NCBI RefSeq assembly: GCF_047824785.1
Contig: NZ_CP181167.1
Location: 558,001 to 622,000, forward strand
Reading direction: 5' to 3'
DNA: 64,000 nucleotides
Source of the DNA: Nitrobacter sp039808345
GTDB taxonomy: Bacteria > Pseudomonadota > Alphaproteobacteria > Rhizobiales > Xanthobacteraceae
The notes beneath the pieces were generated by a model that was not told the origin of the DNA, searched no databases, and worked only from the letters and a program-made list of their open reading frames with translations. The position numbers were made by a program, and so were the translations under genes. Below, in pieces: positions 8,894-18,166 of the stretch. The number at the start of each line of letters is the position of its first letter. Position 1 is the stretch's first letter.

Positions 8894-8911
8894 AAAACGG
8901 CCGACGCATTC

Positions 8912-10819
8912 ATGAGCACCGCATCGCCCAGCAACAGGTTCCGTGCCTCGCCGAAGGAGGCGCCGACCGAACCGTTCAAGCGCGCGGTCACATCCTGCCT
9001 GCGCGCGATCTCCCGGCGGCCGGAGCTTGAGGTCACGTTCGCCATCGAGCGGCCCGGCCTGTCGCCTGGCAAGGCGCGGCTGCCCGAGCCCGGGCGCAAG
9101 ATGAGCCGGCGGGACGCCGCGGTCGTGCGCGGGCATGCGGATTCCATCGCACTGAAGCTCGCCTGCCACGATCCGAAGGTGCACCGCAAGCTGATGCCCG
9201 GCAATCCGCAGGCGCGCGGCGTATTCGACGCGGTCGAGCAGGCCCGGGTCGAGGCCATCGGCTCCCGCCGGATGACGGGCGTCGCCAGGAATCTCACCGC
9301 GATGCTCGATGATCACTTCCATCGCGGCAAGTATGACGAGATCACCGACCGCGCCGACGCGCCGCTGTCGGACGCGCTGGCGATGATGGTGCGCGAGCGG
9401 CTGACCGGCCTGGCGCCGCCCGCCGCCGCGTCCAGGCTGGTCGATCTGTGGCGGCCGTTCCTGGAAGACAAGATCGGCGCCCGGCTGGACCAGCTCAGCC
9501 ATTTTACCGAGGATCAGGCGAAGTTCGGCGACCTCGTGCACGATCTGCTGTCGGAACTTGATCTCGGTGACGACAGTCGCGCCGAGACGGAGAAGGAGGA
9601 GAACGAGGACGACAACCGCGAGGGCGAGAACGATCAATCCGGTACGGAAGGCTCGCCCGACAGCGAGGCCGCCCAGGAAATGAGCGCGGATCAGGCGCAG
9701 GACACGACGGACGACATGCCTGATGGCGCCATGGAAAGCGCGCAGGTCTCCGTGAGCGACACGTTCAACGATGGCGATCTTGCCGAGGAGGAGATGCCGG
9801 GCGAGGCGACGCGGCCCAATGCGGGCGGCGCCAATGAGCCGCGCGGCCCGGAATACCATGCGTTCGCGCCGAAGTTCGATGAAGTGATCGCCGCCGAGGA
9901 TCTGTGCGATCACGATGAGCTGGAACGGTTGCGCAGCTATCTCGACAAGCAGCTTGCTCACTTGCAGGGCATCGTGGCGCGGCTCGCCAATCGTCTTCAG
10001 CGCCGCTTGATGGCGCAACAGAATCGCGCCTGGGAGTTCGATCTAGAAGAAGGCATTCTCGATCCGGCGCGGCTGTCGCGCGTGGTGATCGATCCCTATC
10101 AGCCGCTCTCGTTCAAGCACGAGAAGGAGGCGACGTTTCGCGATACCGTGGTGACGCTGCTGCTCGACAATTCCGGTTCGATGCGGGGCCGGCCGATCAC
10201 GGTGGCCGCGACCTGCGCCGACATTCTCGCGCGCACGCTGGAACGCTGCGGCGTCAAGGTCGAAATTCTCGGCTTCACGACGCGGGCCTGGAAAGGCGGG
10301 CAGTCGCGCGAGGCGTGGCTGGCCGCCGGCAAGCCGGTCACGCCGGGGCGGCTCAACGATCTCCGCCATATCATCTACAAGGCGGCCGATGCCCCCTGGC
10401 GGCGATCGCGGAAAAATCTCGGGCTGATGATGCGCGAGGGCCTGCTCAAGGAAAACATCGACGGCGAGGCGCTCGACTGGGCGCATAAGCGGCTGCTGGG
10501 CCGTTCCGAGCAGCGCAAGATCCTGATGATGATTTCGGACGGCGCGCCGGTCGACGATTCGACCCTGTCGGTCAATCCGGGAAACTATCTGGAGCGTCAC
10601 CTGCGATGGGTGATCGAGGAAATCGAAACCCGATCCCCGGTCGAACTGATCGCCATCGGCATCGGTCACGATGTGACGCGCTACTATCGCCGCGCGGTGA
10701 CCATCGTTGATGCCGAGGAACTCGGCGGCGCCATGACCGAACAGCTCGCCGAACTTTTCAGCGAGACCCATGAGCCGCCGCCCGGCCCGGCCCGGCGGCC
10801 ACGCAAGCTGCATTCGTAG
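8912..10819 (+). CDS. cobT: Cobaltochelatase subunit CobT
   Basis: CobT is the von Willebrand-type partner of CobS in aerobic cobalt insertion into the corrin ring. The 635-aa protein has an N-terminal helical domain (1-215), a strongly acidic low-complexity segment (about 220-280: EKEENEDDNREGENDQSG) and a C-terminal VWA domain from about 400, with the MIDAS motif DNSGSMRG near residue 418. The length is usual for the family. The acidic linker is typical of CobT. It is downstream of cobS on the same strand, and the 155-base gap carries a palindromic repeat. It ends with the basic tail PARRPRKLHS. Confidence 0.96.
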   Translation: MSTASPSNRFRASPKEAPTEPFKRAVTSCLRAISRRPELEVTFAIERPGLSPGKARLPEPGRKMSRRDAAVVRGHADSIALKLACHDPKVHRKLMPGNPQARGVFDAVEQARVEAIGSRRMTGVARNLTAMLDDHFHRGKYDEITDRADAPLSDALAMMVRERLTGLAPPAAASRLVDLWRPFLEDKIGARLDQLSHFTEDQAKFGDLVHDLLSELDLGDDSRAETEKEENEDDNREGENDQSGTEGSPDSEAAQEMSADQAQDTTDDMPDGAMESAQVSVSDTFNDGDLAEEEMPGEATRPNAGGANEPRGPEYHAFAPKFDEVIAAEDLCDHDELERLRSYLDKQLAHLQGIVARLANRLQRRLMAQQNRAWEFDLEEGILDPARLSRVVIDPYQPLSFKHEKEATFRDTVVTLLLDNSGSMRGRPITVAATCADILARTLERCGVKVEILGFTTRAWKGGQSREAWLAAGKPVTPGRLNDLRHIIYKAADAPWRRSRKNLGLMMREGLLKENIDGEALDWAHKRLLGRSEQRKILMMISDGAPVDDSTLSVNPGNYLERHLRWVIEEIETRSPVELIAIGIGHDVTRYYRRAVTIVDAEELGGAMTEQLAELFSETHEPPPGPARRPRKLHS

Positions 10820-10901
10820 CCGGCGGCACCCTGGTTGCATTCCGGGCGGGATATCGTCCTGGGTATGTGACGCATCGCCGACAGATTGGTTTCTCCGCAA
10901 G

Positions 10902-11972
10902 ATGGCATCATTGATCGATCGCCGCCGCCTGCTTTTTCTGACGGCATCAAGCCTGCTGTTGACCGGTCCCTCCGCCGCCTCCGCGCAATTCGCGGCGCAT
11001 GCGCCGGAACAGCCGCCGCCTGACGAACTGACGCCGCCCGCGCCGGTGTCGATCACCGTGAACGCCCGTCCTGTCGCGGCCTTCGATCTGCGCGATCGCT
11101 CGCGCGCCCGCTTCGGATCGCTCACCTTTCGCGGCGGGCTGATCCTGACCTCGGCGTTTCGCGGCTTCGGAGGACTGTCGAGCCTGCGGCTCGATTCGAA
11201 AGGCCGGCAATTCATCTCGGCGAGCGACAAGGGCACCTGGTTCACCGGCCGCATCGTCTATGCGGCGTCCGGCGAGATGGCCGGGCTCGCGGACGTCGAG
11301 GCGGCGCCGATGCTGGGTCGCGATGGCAGGCCGATCACCGAGCGCGGCTGGTTCGATACGGAATCGATCGCGCGCGACGGGTCGCTGGTCTATGTCGGAA
11401 TCGAGCGGGTCAACCGGATCATGCGGTTCGATTTTGCCAAAGGATACACCCGCGCGCGCGGAGAAGAGGTCGAGGTGCCGGCGGCGATCCGCAGGCTGCC
11501 GTTCAACCGCGGCCTTGAGGCGATGGTGGTCGTTCCGCGCGATCGGCCGCTCGGCGGTGCGCTGATCGCGATATCCGAACGGGGGCTCGATGCCGAACGC
11601 AATATCCTTGCATTCCTGATCGGCGGACCCGCGCCCGGCCGGTTCGCCATCCGCCGGACCGGCAACTATGATATCAGCGATGCCTGTTTGCTGCCTTCAG
11701 GGGACCTGTTGATCCTCGAACGCAAATTCTCGCTGACCGGCGGCATAGGCATTCGCATCCGCCGCATCGGGATCGATGCGATCGCACCTGGCGCGCTGGT
11801 GGATGGCCCTTCGATTTTCGACGCCGGACTCGGGCAGCAGATCGACAATTTCGAGGGTCTGAGTGCGTTCGTGAACGATGATGGCGAGATCGTTCTGACG
11901 CTCGTGTCCGACGACAACTTTTCGTTGTTCCAGCGCACGCTGCTGATGCAGTTCACGCTGGCCGAGCATTGA
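10902..11972 (+). CDS. Esterase-like/phytase-family exported protein
   Basis: From the ATG at 10902 the 356-aa product begins MASLIDRRRLLFLTASSLLL and has a signal peptide ending at about SAASAQ. The RR and hydrophobic run look Tat-like, though Sec export is equally possible. The mature part is a beta-propeller-like family often annotated as esterase-like activity of phytase, with repeated WFDTESIARDGSLVYVGIER and SDACLLPSGDLLILERKFS segments. The substrate is unknown. This gene regularly follows cobT in Bradyrhizobiaceae. Longer upstream starts would place an arginine-rich stretch before the signal peptide and were rejected. Confidence 0.75.
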   Translation: MASLIDRRRLLFLTASSLLLTGPSAASAQFAAHAPEQPPPDELTPPAPVSITVNARPVAAFDLRDRSRARFGSLTFRGGLILTSAFRGFGGLSSLRLDSKGRQFISASDKGTWFTGRIVYAASGEMAGLADVEAAPMLGRDGRPITERGWFDTESIARDGSLVYVGIERVNRIMRFDFAKGYTRARGEEVEVPAAIRRLPFNRGLEAMVVVPRDRPLGGALIAISERGLDAERNILAFLIGGPAPGRFAIRRTGNYDISDACLLPSGDLLILERKFSLTGGIGIRIRRIGIDAIAPGALVDGPSIFDAGLGQQIDNFEGLSAFVNDDGEIVLTLVSDDNFSLFQRTLLMQFTLAEH

Positions 11973-12118
11973 AGCACGGGGAAAGCCCCGCGCTGGCGCC
12001 GAAAATCAAGAACGGAAAGATTTCAGAGTATGATTCCGCAAAGCGGAAACCGGTTTCCGGGGAAGATCATGCTCAAACAAAAAACAGGCGACGCTTCCGC
12101 TCGCCTATGTCCTGGCCA

Positions 12119-12185
12119 TCCACGTCTTTAACTTCGCTGAAACTCCAAAGACGTGGATACCCGGCACAAGGCCGGGCATGACGGG
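12119..12185. repeat. Palindromic repeat, CCGGG type (copy 1)
   Basis: CCACGTCTTT (12119-) pairs with AAAGACGTGG ending at 12155, and CCCGGC-ACAAG-GCCGGG follows within 12151-12185. A similar GTGGATGGCCGGGACAAGCC unit is at 14720. Confidence 0.6.
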
Positions 12186-12249
12186 CTGCTACGGGGCCGA
12201 TTCCGTCTAAAATAAAAAATGCTTTAGAGTCCCCTTTCTGGGATCCGCA

Positions 12250-12800
12250 AACCCCTCGCCTTTAGGCGACGGGATGCATTAGCATCCGGCGATGCAAACG
12301 GCGAAGTCTGGCAGTCATACGGTGTGGGACTGCAAATACCACATTGTGTGGGTGACGAAGTATCGGTTCGCAGTTTTGGGCGGGGATGTCGGCTTTCGCG
12401 CCCGGGCGTTGTTGCGGGAAATTGCCTTGAGCCATGAGATGGTTATTCATGCCGGGGCGATAAACCGGGATCACGTCCATCTGTTGTTGTCGATCCCACC
12501 GCATCTATCGGTCTCTCGTGCGGTGCAATATCTCAAAGGCAAGAGTTCTCACAAGCTTCTGACGGAGTATCAATCGCTCAGGAAGCGATACTGGGGGCAG
12601 CATCTATGGGGCAGGGGATACTGGGTTGCTTCGAGCGGAAACGTCACCGATGAAGTGTGGAAGAAATACATAGAAGACCAAAAGCCGCCTGAGCCAGATG
12701 ACAACTTCAAGGTCGTCTGACAATCGACCCGAAGGGTCGATCAAATCCGGCTTCCAGCCGTAATCCGAAGCCACCGGCTTTAGCCGGTGGAGCGTTCACA
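12250..12800 (+). mobile_element. IS200/IS605-type insertion sequence
   Basis: The single-gene element is bounded by subterminal hairpins typical of Y1 transposons. The left hairpin is at 12252-12273 (CGCC-TTTA-GGCG core) and the right one at 12771-12790 (CCACCGGC-TTTA-GCCGGTGG); both have a TTTA loop. A second hairpin, GGATGC-ATTA-GCATCC at 12272-12287, ends four bases before the transposase ATG. In IS200 such a hairpin is known to hide the ribosome-binding site. A stem TCGACCC-GAA-GGGTCGA (12724-12740) follows the gene as a likely terminator. There are no terminal inverted repeats, as expected. Exact ends are uncertain by about 10 bases. The right end abuts a family A palindromic repeat. 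Confidence 0.8.
12292..12720 (+). CDS. tnpA: IS200/IS605-family Y1 transposase
   Basis: The 142-aa protein is a complete HUH-type TnpA. The HUH metal motif is DHVHLLL (about residues 62-68). The catalytic tyrosine is in the WKKYIED helix (about residue 126), and the N-terminal strand WDCKYHIVWVTKYRF is diagnostic. The enzyme cuts and rejoins single-stranded DNA at the element ends using a tyrosine-DNA intermediate. No TnpB/IscB partner is present, so this is an IS200-like arrangement. The reading frame is intact, so the element may be active. The acidic proline-rich end (PPEPDDNFKVV) is slightly unusual. Confidence 0.93.
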   Translation: MQTAKSGSHTVWDCKYHIVWVTKYRFAVLGGDVGFRARALLREIALSHEMVIHAGAINRDHVHLLLSIPPHLSVSRAVQYLKGKSSHKLLTEYQSLRKRYWGQHLWGRGYWVASSGNVTDEVWKKYIEDQKPPEPDDNFKVV

Positions 12801-12900
12801 GCGTTTTCAAGCGAAGTGGACACCGGTTCGCGTGAAGAAAACGCGACAAAATAAAATCATAGAGCCCGCTTCTGATTCTATCAGAAGCGGAAAGGCTCTA
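12800..12900. repeat. Family A repeat overlapping the rpmB stop codon
   Basis: Arms AGCGTTTTC (12800-) and GAAAACGCG are followed by the hairpin CCGCTTCTGAT-TCT-ATCAGAAGCGG and the terminal GCTCTA. On the minus strand the terminal TAG (12898-12900) is the rpmB stop codon, and the hairpin followed by a T-rich stretch could act as an rpmB terminator. Confidence 0.8.
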
Positions 12901-13191
12901 GCCGGCCTTGGCGGCCTGTTTCTTCTGGATCTGACGCTTGATCTCGATCGCTTTCGGTGAAAGCTCCGAATCCCTTGCCTTCAACAGAAAGGCATCGAAG
13001 CCGCCGCGATGGTCCACGCTCCTCAGGGCATGGGTCGACACCCGGAACCGGACCGAACTGGAAAGGGCTTCCGACACGAAGGTCACGTTCACCAGGTTCG
13101 GCAGGAAGCGCCGCTTGGTCTTGATGTTGGAATGGCTGACCTTGTGGCCCACCAATGGGGCCTTGGCCGTCAGTTCGCAGCGCCGGGACAT
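12898..13191 (-). CDS. rpmB: 50S ribosomal protein L28
   Basis: The start MSRRCELTAKAPLVGHKVSH (ATG complement 13189-13191) gives 97 aa. It shows the L28 hallmarks: the CELT.K.P..G..VSHSN N-terminus and the NVTFVS and VSTHALRSVDH segments. L28 is a protein of the large ribosomal subunit near the exit region. A longer upstream reading (to 13332) runs through a repeat and was rejected. The stop TAG coincides with the edge of a family A repeat. The tail QIQKKQAAKAG ends just before the repeat, so the repeat may have set the C-terminus. The gene stands alone, facing the IS200 element. Confidence 0.96.
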   Translation of the reverse strand: MSRRCELTAKAPLVGHKVSHSNIKTKRRFLPNLVNVTFVSEALSSSVRFRVSTHALRSVDHRGGFDAFLLKARDSELSPKAIEIKRQIQKKQAAKAG

Positions 13192-13527
13192 GGCGAAAAT
13201 CCTCTGTCGTCCCCGGGCATCAGCCTGCGAGGCGGGCTCGGGGTTCGAAATCGCGTCCATTTCAGGAACGGCGGACGTATAAGTGGACAGCGGCGGGGCG
13301 TCAAGCCGCGATAGCGTTTTCGAGCGAAGCATGTCCTCGGGCTCGACCCGAGGATGGGGACCGGTTCGCGTGAAGAAAGCGCGTTAAAACATAAAGACTC
13401 ACGTGCATTTTCCGGCAGAATGTCGTCACAGCCAGGAAAACGGCCGCAGCCTGGGAAAGCCAAGCCTGTTAACGTACAGGCCTGTTAGCGTATATGAGGC
13501 CGGATAAAATAAGCAGGATCACTTGTC
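13192..13527. other. Intergenic region rpmB/DUF3108 with family A repeat
   Basis: 336 bases between divergent genes. A family A repeat spans 13312-13400, with arms AGCGTTTTC and GAAAGCGCG. It carries an extra internal palindrome, TCCTCGGG-CTCGA-CCCGAGGA. Promoters for rpmB and the DUF3108 gene presumably flank it. No small gene was recognised. Confidence 0.6.
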
Positions 13528-14397
13528 GTGAGCTTATGCCGAACGCTGTTGTTCCGATGGATACTTTGTTCGGTCTTGAGACCGGCTGGTCTGTCGATTG
13601 CCATGCTGGCCGGGATGTTGACCGCGCAGGCGCAAGCGCAGGGTAAGTTAGAGGCTCGCTATGACGTCACCCTGGCGGGGATTCTGGTCGGCACCGGCGC
13701 CTGGGCGGTGGATATCCTCGACAATCAGTATTCCGCTGCGGCAAGCGGGGGCGCCACGGGACTTCTGAAGGCGCTCGCTCATGGCACCGGCACCGGCTCC
13801 TCGCAGGGCCGCATTGCCAATGGCGCGTTGATTCCGGCGAGCTATACCGCGACCATCTCGTCTTCAAAGAAGTCCGAGACGATTCGCATGTCGCTGGCGG
13901 GCGGCAATGTGAAGGGTTTCGTCATCGAGCCGAGTCCGCCGGTCGATCCCAAGCGCATTCCTGTTACCGACGCGCATAAGCGCGGCGTCTCCGATCCCAT
14001 GAGCGCCACGCTGCTGCCGGTTCCCGGCACCGCCGACCTGCTTGGCCGGGACGCCTGTCATTCATCGACGGGAATTTTCGACGGGCGCATGCGCTACGAC
14101 CTGCGGCTCGAATTCAAGCGCATGGACACCGTGAAGTCGGAAAAAGGCTATCAGGGGCCGGTCGTGGTCTGTGCGATCTATTTCTCGCCGATCGCCGGCT
14201 ACGTCCCCGACCGCTATGCGATCAAGTATCTGGCGGCCCAGCGCAACATGGAAGTTTGGCTCGCGCCGATCGCCGGAACGCGGGTATTGGTCCCCTATCG
14301 GCTGACGATTCCAACCCCGCTCGGCACCGGCAAGCTGGAGGCGACCGAGTTCAACACGATCGCTATGCCTCCGCAGACGGCGGTTAAAACACGGTAA
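13528..14397 (+). CDS. DUF3108 domain exported protein
   Basis: The 289-aa protein starts MSLCRTLLFRWILCSVLRPA and has a signal peptide with the cleavage region TAQAQAQG near residue 35. The mature part (about 38-285) is a DUF3108-type beta-rich domain, with LEARYDVTLAGILVGTG at its beginning and CAIYFSPIAGYVPDRYA in the second half. Members are periplasmic or outer-membrane-associated proteins of unknown function in Alphaproteobacteria. Placement next to rpmB and the Suv3-like helicase is conserved in this family. The start may be GTG; 13528 gives a complete signal peptide. Confidence 0.8.
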   Translation: MSLCRTLLFRWILCSVLRPAGLSIAMLAGMLTAQAQAQGKLEARYDVTLAGILVGTGAWAVDILDNQYSAAASGGATGLLKALAHGTGTGSSQGRIANGALIPASYTATISSSKKSETIRMSLAGGNVKGFVIEPSPPVDPKRIPVTDAHKRGVSDPMSATLLPVPGTADLLGRDACHSSTGIFDGRMRYDLRLEFKRMDTVKSEKGYQGPVVVCAIYFSPIAGYVPDRYAIKYLAAQRNMEVWLAPIAGTRVLVPYRLTIPTPLGTGKLEATEFNTIAMPPQTAVKTR

Positions 14398-14773
14398 CCA
14401 GGTGGCGACGGGGACGATTCGCTTGGAGCGAATCCTGTTGACTCCTGCGGCTGAGTTCATGCGACCAGAAATTCATAAACGCAGAGAAATTTGCTGCTCT
14501 TGTTGGGCGCCTGGAACTTGATCTGGTTTCATTAACCCATTCCAAGCACGAGATGTTGTGGTGAACGAAGCCGGACAGATCAGGAGTCAGCGATTCGGGC
14601 GCGATTCGTTCCGGACTCGTTCCAAAGCTTAAGCCGCTACCCGCAGGGCGTCGCATTGTGAAACACATCCGAACCTGTGATAGCGGGCCCCACATCTTGA
14701 AGATGTGCCGGATCAAAGGCGTGGATGGCCGGGACAAGCCCGGCCATGGCGCCGCGAAAGCCCTCGGAAGACT
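14398..14773. other. Intergenic region upstream of the Suv3-like helicase
   Basis: 376 bases without a convincing gene. A CCGGG-type palindrome at 14720-14750 (ATGGCCGGG-ACAAG-CCCGGCCAT) lies just before the helicase. The remainder shows no recognised element. A GGAAG ribosome-binding site at 14766 precedes the helicase ATG. Confidence 0.5.
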
Positions 14774-17700
14774 ATGACCTTCTCATCCTCGACCCTCTCA
14801 TCCTCGATGTTTCCGCCCGGCAATGGTCGCGCGCCCGGTGCGGGCGTGACGGCGGTGCTCGGTCCGACCAACACCGGCAAGACCCATCTGGCCATCGAGC
14901 GGATGCTGGCGCATTCCTCCGGCATTATCGGCCTGCCGCTGCGGCTGCTCGCCCGCGAACTCTACGACAAGATCGCCGACCGCGCCGGAGTGGATTCCGT
15001 CGCCCTGGTCACCGGCGAGGAGAAGATCAAGCCGCCGCGCCCGCGCTTCTGGGTTTCGACGGTCGAAGCGATGCCGCGCGACCTCGACGTGTCGTTCCTC
15101 GCCATCGATGAAATCCAGATCGCCGCCGATCTTGAACGCGGCCATGTTTTCACCGATCGCATTCTCCATCGTCGTGGCCGCGACGAGACCTTGCTGCTCG
15201 GCGCCGCCACCATGCGCCCGATCGTCGAGCGGCTGCTGCCGGGCGCGAGCATCGTCACGCGCCCGCGGCTGTCGCAGCTTGAATTCGCGGGCGACCGCAA
15301 GATCACCCGGCAGCCGCGCCGCACCGCGATCGTCGCCTTCTCGGCGAACGAGGTTTACGCCATCGCCGAACTGATCCGGCGTCAGCGTGGCGGGGCGGCC
15401 GTGGTGCTGGGATCGCTCAGCCCGCGCACCCGCAACGCGCAGGTCGAGATGTTCCAGTCCGGTGACGTCGATTATCTGGTCGCCACCGATGCGGTCGGCA
15501 TGGGCCTCAATCTTGATGTCGATCACGTCGCCTTCGCCTCGGACCGCAAATATGACGGCTACCAGTTTCGCAGGCTCACCCCGGCTGAATTCGCGCAGAT
15601 CGCAGGCCGCGCCGGCCGCGCTAGCCGCAACGGCACCTTCGGCACCACAGGGCGCTGCGCGCCGTTCGAGCCCGAACTCGTGGACGCGTTGCAGAATCAC
15701 ACCTTCGAGGCGGTCAGGACCCTGCAGTGGCGCAATTCCGATCTCGATTTTTCCTCGCTCGGCGCCTTGCAGGTCTCGCTGGCGCTGACGCCCTCGCACG
15801 AGGCGCTGACCCGCGCGCCGATCGCCGAGGATCTGCGGGTGCTCGATCATGCGGCGCGCGACGTCGAGGTTCGCGCCATGGCGCAGACCGCGGCTGCGGT
15901 GGAGCGGCTGTGGGACGCCTGCCAGATTCCGGATTATCGCAAGATCGCGCCGGCGGCTCACGCCGAGCTGGTGACGACGCTGTTCGGCTTTCTGATGCGT
16001 GAGGGCAGGGTTCCTGACGACTGGTTTGCGGCTCAGATCGCTCAGGCCGATCGTTCCGACGGGGATATCGATACCCTGTCGGCGCGGATCGCGCAGATTC
16101 GGACCTGGACCTTCGTGGCGAATCGCCCGGACTGGCTGGCCGATCCCGAGCATTGGCGCGGAATTTCGCGCGAGGCCGAAAATAAATTGTCCGACGCGCT
16201 GCACCAAAGGCTCACGGAGCGTTTCGTTGACCGCCGGACCAGTGTATTGATGCGCCGCTTGCGGGAAAACACGATGCTGGATACGGAAATCGGCAAGACG
16301 GGTGAGGTGATCGTCGAGGGCCATGTGATCGGCCGTCTCGACGGATTTACGTTCGCGCCGGATGCGGCGGAGGCAGGCTCCGAAGCCAAGGCTTTGCAGG
16401 CTATCGCGCAAAAGGCGCTGGCCGGCGAAATCGAGGCGCGCGCGGAGAAATTGTCGGGAGCGCCCGACGACCAGTTCGTGCTGACCTCGGACGGCACCAT
16501 CCGCTGGACGGGCGACGCGGTGGCGCGACTGGTGGCTGCGGACGACGCGCTGCATCCACGGCTGCGGATCATTTCCGACGAACGGCTGACCGGAGCGCCG
16601 CGCGAGGCGGTGCAGGCCAGGCTCGATCTATGGTTGAAGACCCATATCGAGAAGCTTCTGGGGCCGCTGTTCGAGTTGTCGAAAGCGGAGGATGTCACCG
16701 GTATCGCGCGTGGCATCGCCTTCCAGCTGGTCGAATCGCTCGGCGTTCTGGAGCGCTCGAGGATCGCCGCCGAGTTGAAGGATCTCGATCAGTCGTCGCG
16801 CGCTTCCCTGCGCAAATACGGGGTGCGTTTCGGCGCTTACCATATCTATTTCCCCCTGCTTTTGAAGCCGGCTGCGCGGTCGCTGGCCTCGCTGTTGTGG
16901 GCGCTGAAGCAGGACAATGTCGACCTCTCGGCGCTGTCGAGCGCGCAGCATCTGGCAAGCAGCGGCCGCACGTCGTTCCCGGCGGACAAGCTGCTCGATC
17001 GCGACGCCTACCGCGCCCTCGGTTATCGGCAATGCAGCGAGCGCGCCGTCCGCGTCGATATTCTGGAAAGGCTTGCCGACCTGATCCGTCCGGCGCTGTC
17101 GTGGCGGGAAGGGGCGCCCGGCGAAAAGCCAGCCGGCGCGTTCGATGGGCGCGGGTTTGTCGTGACGCAGGCCATGACCTCGCTCGCGGGCACCGCGGGT
17201 GAGGATTTCGCCTCCATTCTACGCGCGCTCGGCTATCGCATGGAACGGTGCCCGGCGCCGCCATCCGCAACCGAGAACGGCCCCGTGGCGGATGCCGCCG
17301 TGGAAGCGGCTGCTGCCGAAACGGTAGAAAGCGCGCCGCAGCCGGCGGCGGCGACTGATGTCGTGCCTCCGGCAGAGGAGGCCGTTTCCGACCGCGCGGA
17401 GACAGCCGATGCCGGCTCTGTTGAACCGGAGCCCGTGCCGGATGCGGGTTCATCCGGAGTTTCCGCCGCAAGCCTCGAAGCGGCGGCCGAAGTGGTCGAG
17501 GAGCCGTCTGCTGCGGCATCACCGCCAGCCGTCGAGGCTTCGGAGGTGTCCAGCGCCGAGGAGACGGCCGCCAGCGATGCCGTGCCGGATGATTCCGCGC
17601 TCGTCGTTGCCGCGAGCGTGGTCGAAGGAGACGCGGCTTCAGCCTCGATTGCCGAGACTGACGCTTCGCCGCCGGAGGCGGACGGTGAGCCGGCGATGGT

Positions 17701-18166
17701 CGAGGTCTGGCGGCCGGGCGGGCGACCCGCCGATCGACGTCCTCGCCACGATCGCAATCGGTATCGCCGGCAGCAGCCGAAGACGGATGGCCCGCAGGCG
17801 GCGCCTGCGGACGGAGAGGGTTCCGAGGGAGCGCAAGGACGAGAGCGGCACGGGAGAAACCGACGGCGGCAGCCGACCGGCGCACCGGCCGAAAACGCGC
17901 CCGCGGGCAGTGAAAGCGAGTCGCGCGAAGGCAAGGGACGCCCGCCGCGCGAGCGCTTCAAGGGCAAGGGACGGGACAGGGATCAGGACAAGGGTCGGAC
18001 CCATGGGTTCCGCAAGGGCGGTCGCGAGGGACGTTCCGACACCGGACCTTCGCATCGGCCCTACGCCAGCAGCGCGCCGCGTGAGCGCGAGCCATCGATC
18101 GATCCGGATTCGCCGTTTGCCAAACTGGCCGCCCTCAAGGATCAGCTTGCCGGCCGCAAGGATTGA
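14774..18166 (+). CDS. Suv3-like DExH RNA helicase with long low-complexity tail
   Basis: The ATG at 14774 gives 1130 aa. Residues 1-480 are a superfamily 2 helicase core of the mitochondrial Suv3 type. It has a P-loop GPTNTGKT at 30-37, a DEIQ box in FLAIDEIQIAADLERGH, VATDAVGMGLNLDVDHVAFA (motif V) and QIAGRAGRASR (motif VI). A helical middle region runs to about 830. The last 300 residues are low-complexity: first alanine/glutamate/valine-rich, then arginine/glycine/lysine-rich (RKGGREGRSDTGPSH), a likely RNA-binding tail. Suv3 enzymes unwind RNA in degradosome-like complexes with PNPase. The S4 gene overlaps its stop, suggesting a shared RNA role. The tail is much longer than in mitochondrial Suv3. 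Confidence 0.9.
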   Translation: MTFSSSTLSSSMFPPGNGRAPGAGVTAVLGPTNTGKTHLAIERMLAHSSGIIGLPLRLLARELYDKIADRAGVDSVALVTGEEKIKPPRPRFWVSTVEAMPRDLDVSFLAIDEIQIAADLERGHVFTDRILHRRGRDETLLLGAATMRPIVERLLPGASIVTRPRLSQLEFAGDRKITRQPRRTAIVAFSANEVYAIAELIRRQRGGAAVVLGSLSPRTRNAQVEMFQSGDVDYLVATDAVGMGLNLDVDHVAFASDRKYDGYQFRRLTPAEFAQIAGRAGRASRNGTFGTTGRCAPFEPELVDALQNHTFEAVRTLQWRNSDLDFSSLGALQVSLALTPSHEALTRAPIAEDLRVLDHAARDVEVRAMAQTAAAVERLWDACQIPDYRKIAPAAHAELVTTLFGFLMREGRVPDDWFAAQIAQADRSDGDIDTLSARIAQIRTWTFVANRPDWLADPEHWRGISREAENKLSDALHQRLTERFVDRRTSVLMRRLRENTMLDTEIGKTGEVIVEGHVIGRLDGFTFAPDAAEAGSEAKALQAIAQKALAGEIEARAEKLSGAPDDQFVLTSDGTIRWTGDAVARLVAADDALHPRLRIISDERLTGAPREAVQARLDLWLKTHIEKLLGPLFELSKAEDVTGIARGIAFQLVESLGVLERSRIAAELKDLDQSSRASLRKYGVRFGAYHIYFPLLLKPAARSLASLLWALKQDNVDLSALSSAQHLASSGRTSFPADKLLDRDAYRALGYRQCSERAVRVDILERLADLIRPALSWREGAPGEKPAGAFDGRGFVVTQAMTSLAGTAGEDFASILRALGYRMERCPAPPSATENGPVADAAVEAAAAETVESAPQPAAATDVVPPAEEAVSDRAETADAGSVEPEPVPDAGSSGVSAASLEAAAEVVEEPSAAASPPAVEASEVSSAEETAASDAVPDDSALVVAASVVEGDAASASIAETDASPPEADGEPAMVEVWRPGGRPADRRPRHDRNRYRRQQPKTDGPQAAPADGEGSEGAQGRERHGRNRRRQPTGAPAENAPAGSESESREGKGRPPRERFKGKGRDRDQDKGRTHGFRKGGREGRSDTGPSHRPYASSAPREREPSIDPDSPFAKLAALKDQLAGRKD

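Noticed and set aside
14798..16555. A 585-codon minus-strand open frame
   Set aside because: Antisense to the Suv3-like helicase core and composition-driven.
17233..17967. Serine/alanine-rich minus-strand frame in the helicase tail region
   Set aside because: It is the complement of the helicase low-complexity tail; the plus-strand frame is continuous with a clear helicase core.
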